From the NCBI GenBank assembly GCA_022818135.1, contig JAFMSR010000007.1:7300543-7364542 (forward strand): DNA of 64,000 nt. Reading direction: 5' to 3'. The number at the start of each line of letters is the position of its first letter. Position 1 is the first letter of the stretch. Origin of the DNA: Saxidomus purpurata. Its lineage: Eukaryota > Mollusca > Bivalvia > Venerida > Veneridae. Of this stretch, positions 58,601 through 64,000 are shown piece after piece. The position numbers and the translations under genes were made by a program. A model generated the notes under the pieces. The model saw nothing but the letters and a program-made list of their open reading frames with translations. It was not told where the DNA came from and did no database searches.

Positions 58601-61600
58601 GGCATAACTCAGTAAATCTCAAGATAGGTTATAGTTCTTGTACACTGCCTTCCTCTGAGTGTGCTTGATCATTGTATGAAGTTGCATTGAATTCCACTAG
58701 TAGATTTCAAGTTATGCTCCGGACAAAGAAAACTAACAAAGGGCAATCTCTGTAATTAGTCAAGATGGGTTATGGTTCTTGTGCACTGCCTTCCTCTCAA
58801 TGTGCTTGACCATTGTATGAAGTTGTATTGAATTCCAACTAGTAGTTTTCAAGTTATGCTCCGGACAAGGAAAAGTCGAAGGGCAATACTCTGTAATTAG
58901 TCAAGATGGAGTTACAGTTCTTGTGCACTGCCTTCCTCTCAATGTGATTGACCTTGTATGAGTTGTATTGAATTCCAACTAGTAGTTTTCAAGTTATGCT
59001 CGGACAAGGAAAATGCAACGACCACCACCACCACCACCGGGTGACTCCTAAACCCCTAACCGTTTAGGGGTATAATAATGTTTATTTTGAAAATCTGTAT
59101 CACTCAATTGAACTAAAGAATGCATCTAAATCACTGGATACATTCAAATTGCAAAAAAAAGTAACCATAAGGCAGTGATTTGCTTTAGGATTGCAGGGTT
59201 CATTCCCAAACAGTGCCTTGGTGATAGTATCCTCAGACAACCAAGTCATTCCATATTGCATCTCTTTCTCATTTCAAGGTCAATTCCATCTGGAGTAAGT
59301 CTCTCTTGAGAGATTAATCTATGTGATTCCATCTGGAGTAAGTCTCTCTTGAGAGATTAATCTATGTGATTCCATCTGGTGTAAGTCTCTCTTGAGAGAT
59401 TAATCTATGTGATTCCATCTGGTGTAAGTCTCTCTTGAGAGATTAATCTATGTGATTCCATCTCGTGTAAGTCTCTCTTGAGAGATTAATCTATGTGATT
59501 CCATCTGGAGTAAGTCTCTCTTGAGAGATTAATCTATGTGATTCCATCTGGTGTAAGTCTCTCTTGAGAGATTAATCTATGTGATTCCATCTGGTGTAAG
59601 TCTCTCTTGGGATTAATCTATGTGATTCCATCTGGTGTAAGTCTCTCTTGGAGATTAATCTATGTGATTCCATCTGGTGTAAGTCTCTCTTGAGAGATTA
59701 ATCTATGTGATTCCATCTGGTGTAAGTCTCTCTTGGAGATTAATCTATGTGATTCCATCTCGTGTAAGTCTCTCTTGAGAGATTAATCTATGTGATTCCA
59801 TCTGGAGTAAGTCTCTCTTGAGAGATTAATCTATGTGATTCCATCTGGTGTAAGTCTGTCTTGAGAGATTAATCTATGTGATTCCATCTGGAGTAAGTCT
59901 CTTTTGAGAGATTAATCTATGTGGTGAGTACTTGTTTCGTAATTAGAAATAAATAAATTTATATAAAACAATGGCAGAATAAAAAGTATTCAAAGAGAAG
60001 TAGTAGGTAAATTTACCCATCTCTCTGTCGGGTCTATGTATAAGCACCTTGCAGTTTGGGTGGCGGATCATCAGGTTTAGTATGAATGGAACAGACACAA
60101 GCAGGCCTGAAGGTGGCGCCACAAGACATAGTCTTGCCAGACGCTTAGTGAAAGCAGCTACAAGGTACGATGGTAAATGTCTGAAAAATTATAAAGTACA
60201 CATATGTTAAACATAGGTAATACTGCATGTCATCTCTAACAAACTACGTCAATATCTCTAACAAAGTATGTCTATATCTTGTTTTCAACTTGCTCAATTT
60301 TAGTCTTTCATCTGTATTTCAGTCGTAAGTAATGCCATACCTACGAATCAGGGCCTGTACTGCTGTGAATTCTCAAACTTTTTATGGAGGTAATCTCCCC
60401 TGAGTTGCTGAATATTAAACTGTCCTTGTATCCCCTCTCTAATCTCCACAAGTTGTTGACAACTTTCCCACTTGGACAAAGGTGAACGAGGATAATACAT
60501 TTTTCACTGTAGGTGTGTCTCAGTCAGTGATGACCATAGCTATCATTAAAGGTGACTAAAGAGACTTGGAGAGCAAGAGGAATGTCAAAATCCAACTGCC
60601 ACAATTAATGTCAAGCCTGGATTGAATGTGGTTTGCAGTGGAATCCCTGCAAAACTCAGGTTATTTGCTCCACAGAAATTTGGTGTCAGACTGACCAATT
60701 GCAAAACCAGAGGACAAACCAGGAGATGACACCTACATATCTCCTACATACATGTACTTTGTTCAACACATCTCATTACACAATGTTTGAATACTTACGT
60801 AGATGACAGAAAGAGATCAGCAAGATAGAAGAATCTGGCCTTGTATTTGACATGAAATATAGATGGTTCAAACAGAGCATACAACTTCTCATAGAAGTCT
60901 GGGTAATGTCTGCAAGTAGAGAAATAGTTTCCTGTACAATACACAAGAGAAATAACACTTCAATCTATGATTTTGAGAGATCTTATTTAATAAGAGCTAT
61001 CACTGATGATTTCTACCACTACCAATGTATATTGTTTCACTTAATAATTAGAAGTTTAAATAGTCTAATACTTGCTTTGATTTGGAAATGGCAGGACAAA
61101 GCGTTTTCTAATTTGCTCATTTCAAACTTGTTATGCGGGGGTATAAAAATTAGCTTTTGTTAGAAACTACAATCAAGAAGGATGCAGAAAACGTTTCTAA
61201 TGTTATAAGAAATAAGATTTCAGGACTCTCAAATAAATCACTATATGTACATGTTATGTATATACTTACAAATTATGTTTCTGTATTAATTCAAACAAAC
61301 CACTGAGTGCAAGCAGACTAATGGCCCCTCCTATAAAAAATAAGGAAAACATTTAGGAACACTGTAATATATGCTTAACAAATAAGAATCTCCTTGTAAG
61401 AAACTCTAAACTTTCTAAACTCATTTGGACAATACCACTATTTGCTCACAGGGGTGCTCACTGATATTTTACTGACTGAAAATAGATCAGTGTAGATCAT
61501 GATCGGACTGCAAGGATGTCTAATTATGGTTAAGACAGAATCAGTTGCAGGCCGCAGTGCACAAGTAAATTGCTGGAGTGAAAGAGATCTGCTCAAGCTA

Positions 61601-62602
61601 CTATTTTTCAAGTGTTTCGTTATTCTCAGTTATATAATGCCTACACATGTACATAAGCAAAATCAAAGGCATCTTCTGTTGCAGAACCAAATTTAATTGA
61701 TGAAAAAACATATATTGATATAAAAACTAAAATATAAATGATTTAATAATTTAATAATTTTCTCACCTATGTCGTAAGACTCCACCAGGAAGTCACTAAG
61801 GACTAGAGGTGACACTAAATTAGGCATGACTTTGTCGTGTAATATCACCAATACTTTTCTATATAACGTTGTTGTTAACTGAAATGTGAAAGAACAAACA
61901 CCATTTAATACGTATTTCTACAGCACATCAATATACAATAGATACGCACATGTAGTCAATTACGTACAAGTCTGATCGCCAACAAAGATGTGAAAGACTG
62001 GTGTTTTCTAAGAAACCTTGAATTTCTTGCAACTGACAAAGGATGAGACTCTCTCTCTCTCTCTGTTCATGGAAAGGCTGTGACTCAGACCAATATTTGA
62101 GATGTTTGATGACCTCCTTCATACACCATACCAGATCAATGTAGTATTAATATTAACAGCATGCCTTGCATGAGATTACCACAAGTTTCAATGTTTAATG
62201 TGCCATGGTGTTGTGAAGTAAAGTTGTTACTCAAAGGCTACCTGGTCTTCAAACACTGGAGGAATAACTACAGTTCAAACAAGGGCTATCACTGACAGTG
62301 ATTCATGCATCCATCACTATGCATTAACTAATTGTAACTTACATTTTAGTGTATAACGGTAATTAACCAAACTGGAGTAGAGTAATCTATCTCAAGAAGT
62401 TCAATGGCTATGTACGTGTGTACTAAGTTTGATGGCAATGCGGCAAGCAGAGTTTCACCAATACAATTTCAATATTACAATGTTACAGAACAGTTTTATT
62501 CTATTTATTATAAATGTCCTACCTTGAATCTCAGGAACTCCACCCATAAACCTGAATACAGCTTCCTATGCTCTGTCACTGCAGCAATCTTCTGGTTCTC
62601 TA
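55488..62602 (-). CDS. NOC4L: NOC4L, nucleolar complex protein 4 homolog (3' eight exons; 5' part outside window)
   Basis: Minus-strand exons 62602-62523, 61878-61767, 61330-61270, 60909-60799, 60180-60017, 57808-57726, 56217-56101 and 55601-55488 join in phase to 842 nt (280 codons with stop). Recognised by colinear matches to vertebrate NOC4L: EFLRFKLTTTLYRKVLVILH, GGAISLLALSGLF, YPDFYEKLY, FHVKYKARFFYLADLFLSS, HLPSYLVAAFTKRLARL, DPYDHLEKDPVKCRAMDS, LWEIKTLQHHYHPDV. It belongs to the CBF/Mak21 family; with NOP14 it acts in the nucleolus in 18S rRNA processing and 40S export. The human protein is about 516 aa, so roughly half is present. Two introns carry long tandem arrays and one a SINE-derived satellite. 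Confidence 0.93.
56101..56217 (-). CDS. NOC4L: NOC4L exon
   Basis: Acceptor CTTGTTTCAG, donor GAT|GTAAGA. Encodes TLQHHYHPDVIKLARKIYDG, then DIPDTVIDLAEKFELSAND. Phase 0 at both ends. Confidence 0.92.
56290..57390 (+). repeat. AAGCTCTAGGCC-module array in a NOC4L intron, about 175-bp units
   Basis: TCTAAGCTCTAGGCCTTGTG, TCTATATAAGCCTATGTAAA, AATCAAGTGACCCCTGTGG and AGGTCCACTAGGCAATGCTA repeat about six times between exons 57726 and 56217. Confidence 0.88.
57726..57808 (-). CDS. NOC4L: NOC4L exon
   Basis: Acceptor TATTTCTGTAG, donor AAG|GTAAAT. Encodes FEDDPYDHLEKDPVKCRAMD then SCLWEIK. Phase 1 to 0. Confidence 0.92.
58150..59080 (+). repeat. tandem array of about 140-bp units in a NOC4L intron, six copies
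   Basis: CTTCCTCTCAATGTGCTTGA, CATTGTATGAAGTTGTATTG, TCAAGTTATGCTCCGGACAA and AACAAAGGGCATAACTCTGT repeat six times. The array closes with (CCA)n and a hairpin ACCCCTAA/TTAGGGGT at about 59050. Confidence 0.9.
59170..59330 (+). mobile_element. SINE family 2, decayed copy feeding a satellite
   Basis: GGGTTCATTCCC (decayed B box), GTATCCTCAGACAACCAAG, CATCTCTTTCTCATTTC and TCCATCTGGAGTAAGTCTC follow the order of the copy at 23553. Its tail is the founder of the 43-bp array that starts at 59284. Confidence 0.75.
59284..59925 (+). repeat. 43-bp minisatellite, 15 copies, from a SINE tail
   Basis: Unit ATTCCATCTGGTGTAAGTCT followed by CTCTTGAGAGATTAATCTATGTG. Variation sits mainly at one base pair of positions (GGAG, GGTG, CGTG) and in short deletions in CTTGAGAG. 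It lies in a NOC4L intron between exons 60017 and 57808. Confidence 0.93.
60017..60180 (-). CDS. NOC4L: NOC4L exon, CBF-family core
   Basis: Acceptor AATTTTTCAG, donor ATGG|GTAAAT. Encodes HLPSYLVAAFTKRLARLCLV, FILNLMIRHPNCKVLIHRP and DREM. Phase 2 to 1. Confidence 0.93.
60799..60909 (-). CDS. NOC4L: NOC4L exon
   Basis: Acceptor CTCTACTTGCAG, donor AC|GTAAGT. Encodes HYPDFYEKLYALFEPSIFHV then KYKARFFYLADLFLSS. Phase 2 at both ends. Confidence 0.93.
61270..61330 (-). CDS. NOC4L: NOC4L exon
   Basis: Acceptor TTTTTTATAG, donor TTT|GTAAGT. Encodes GAISLLALSGLFELIQKHN, a block nearly unchanged from vertebrates. Phase 1 to 2. Confidence 0.93.
61767..61878 (-). CDS. NOC4L: NOC4L exon
   Basis: Acceptor CACATTTCAG, donor ATAG|GTGAGA. 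Encodes LTTTLYRKVLVILHDKVMPN then LVSPLVLSDFLVESYDI. Phase 0 to 1. Confidence 0.92.
62523..62602 (-). CDS. NOC4L: NOC4L exon (first in window)
   Basis: Encodes ENQKIAAVTEHRKLYSGLWV then EFLRFK; donor AAG|GTAGGA. The acceptor is TAGTAG, a NAGNAG tandem, so a one-codon variant is possible. It starts in phase 1, so at least one upstream exon is missing from the window. Confidence 0.85.
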
Positions 62603-64000
62603 CTACAATTGATAATGTAAATAATTATTTTCAATAAACTTTTGTCCACATTCAGCAAATTCTTACATGATAGTGGGGACATATTGCTGTATGTCATTTG
62701 ATTTTCTAGCCATCCAGATCTTTAAAGCTGTAACAGTTCGGGAAATATTAATCTAAGTGGATAATATATCCTCATATATACCAAATAACATTATTATAAT
62801 AATATTTACATGTACAAAAACATTTTCTGACACTTTAACACAATTAATCCTTTAGATTTATATAGTGGGATCTTCTGACTTCCAATTTGAGCAAGTCATT
62901 TGTTTTAAACCGCGGTAGTTTTCAGAATTGTGATCTAAAATGCCAACAACTTCAGTTCAAACCAGACGGCATATTGAATTTATTGTCTGCTTTAGAGCAA
63001 ATCTAAATTAAAAGGAATATATATACAGACTAACCTGCATTAGCGGTCACCTGTATATAACGTGACCCTGTCTGTAACGGTCAGTCTAAGGTGCGACGGC
63101 AGGAAATTACTCTAAATGAAACCTGTTTATAGCCTGACTCTGTTTAACGCAGTCAGCGGCCACTTATTTTAGTCCAGAACTGATTATATAACAGCCAGTG
63201 ACCGGTTTTTTATGACAACATTAAAAAATACAGCGTGCAAGTATTACGGCAATTAGCCAGAAGCATTAAACAGCTGATTAAAACCCATTAAATGTGGATT
63301 ATGATGATTGAAAATGTGTGAATAATACATAAATTTCAAAGGATTAGATCAATTACAGCCGTGGCAATAACTGTACAGCATTTCCCGATAGTATAGTTTC
63401 ATACAGAGACGTATTACACTAGCTAAAATCCGATACTTTAAGTGGAAGATTCTATTATAAACAACTGCTCAAAATAGGGGTGTACTATCTAATACCTCAG
63501 TAGCCAGGTATCGATCGATAAATTCAACTCGTGTACTACTCGACCTTTAGTGTGAGTTGCATTGTTTAAAAGAAGTATTCACTTTGTGTAATTAAATAAA
63601 TACATCTCAATGCTGTTAAGTTTAACAAAATTCGTAACAAAGTTGAAACGGAAATAAAGGTACTTTCCGTGACTGAATAGATTACGATCGCACATCTTGA
63701 AAATTTAGAATCAAACTTCAAACATTAAAACGATAATAGATCTATTACAATCCCATCCTTACGGTGTGAATGAAAATGGACATACATTTGTATTTAAATA
63801 GATCTGTACATGTATTTTACGAGCATGGTGTGAACAGACATCCCTTAGGATACAAAAAGAGTGACACCGATGAGTGTCTACAGAAATTTTCCCGAGACCT
63901 TCATATGCAGCTCCCGGAATGTGATAGTTATTCTTTCACGGTTTTATTTGTACTCGTATATACAAGTTATTACATACATGAAGTAAATTCCGTGAATTTC
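62603..64000. other. NOC4L intron or upstream region; no exon found
   Basis: The next upstream NOC4L exon must end in phase 1. One splice-bounded stretch near 62690 fails on phase and a stop. Only the repeat at 63025 is recognised. Confidence 0.5.
63025..63235 (+). repeat. AGCGGTCACCTGTATATAAC repeat
   Basis: AACCTGCATTAGCGGTCACC, TGTATATAACGTGACCCTG and AGCGGCCACTTATTTTAGTCC are worn copies of one word; no coding sequence. Confidence 0.5.

Noticed and set aside
62640..62710. Possible upstream NOC4L exon ending in a GTAAGA donor
   Set aside because: In the phase required by the next exon it contains a stop, and its text does not match NOC4L.

Overview
The window is nuclear DNA from a metazoan, most likely a bivalve mollusc. 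The evidence is AT-rich, intron-rich sequence with long introns, four animal-type genes, and a dense load of repeats: tRNA-derived SINEs, LINE and tyrosine-recombinase retroelement remnants, MITE-like palindromes, and several tandem arrays of about 140-185 bp units of a kind I know from bivalve genomes. The bivalve assignment is inference; species cannot be read from the sequence.

Four protein-coding genes can be assembled with matching splice phases. (1) On the plus strand, 12269-20837, a compact Stealth-family hexose-1-phosphate transferase related to the GNPTAB catalytic core (8 exons, 401 codons). A possible N-terminal signal-anchor exon lies at 7190-7300. (2) On the plus strand, 27479-28813, a 444-residue single-coding-exon RING-finger membrane protein. 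Its linker carries four TQT motifs (candidate dynein light chain LC8 sites) before several hydrophobic segments. (3) On the minus strand, 48688 down to 39032, a complete six-exon, 267-residue receptor-like protein: signal peptide, CUB domain, LDL-receptor class A repeat, one membrane segment and a Pro/Tyr-rich tail. A TATA box lies upstream. (4) On the minus strand, 62602 down to 55488, the last eight exons of NOC4L (ribosome biogenesis), with a poly(A) signal right after the stop; its 5' half is outside the window.

Layout: 1-7000 holds a LINE endonuclease fragment, dispersed repeats and a SINE. 7000-21000 holds the Stealth gene and its repeat-bearing introns. 21300-23215 is a decayed tyrosine-recombinase element. 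23500-27100 holds SINE and repeat copies, with a fresh 147-bp tandem duplication. 27434-28813 is the RING gene. 29000-38900 is gene-poor and repeat-rich. 39000-48800 is the CUB/LDLa gene, whose introns contain a 47-bp minisatellite, a triplicated splice donor and a TIR element. 49000-55400 is repeats and a LINE 3' fragment. 55400-62650 is NOC4L, with repeat arrays in its introns. 62650-64000 shows only a repeat fragment.

The genes do not form an operon or a visible pathway: one acts on glycan or phosphosugar transfer in the secretory route, one is a cell-surface receptor type, one a membrane-anchored ubiquitin-ligase type, and one a nucleolar housekeeping factor. All assignments were made by eye from motifs, splice signals and phases, with no database search.
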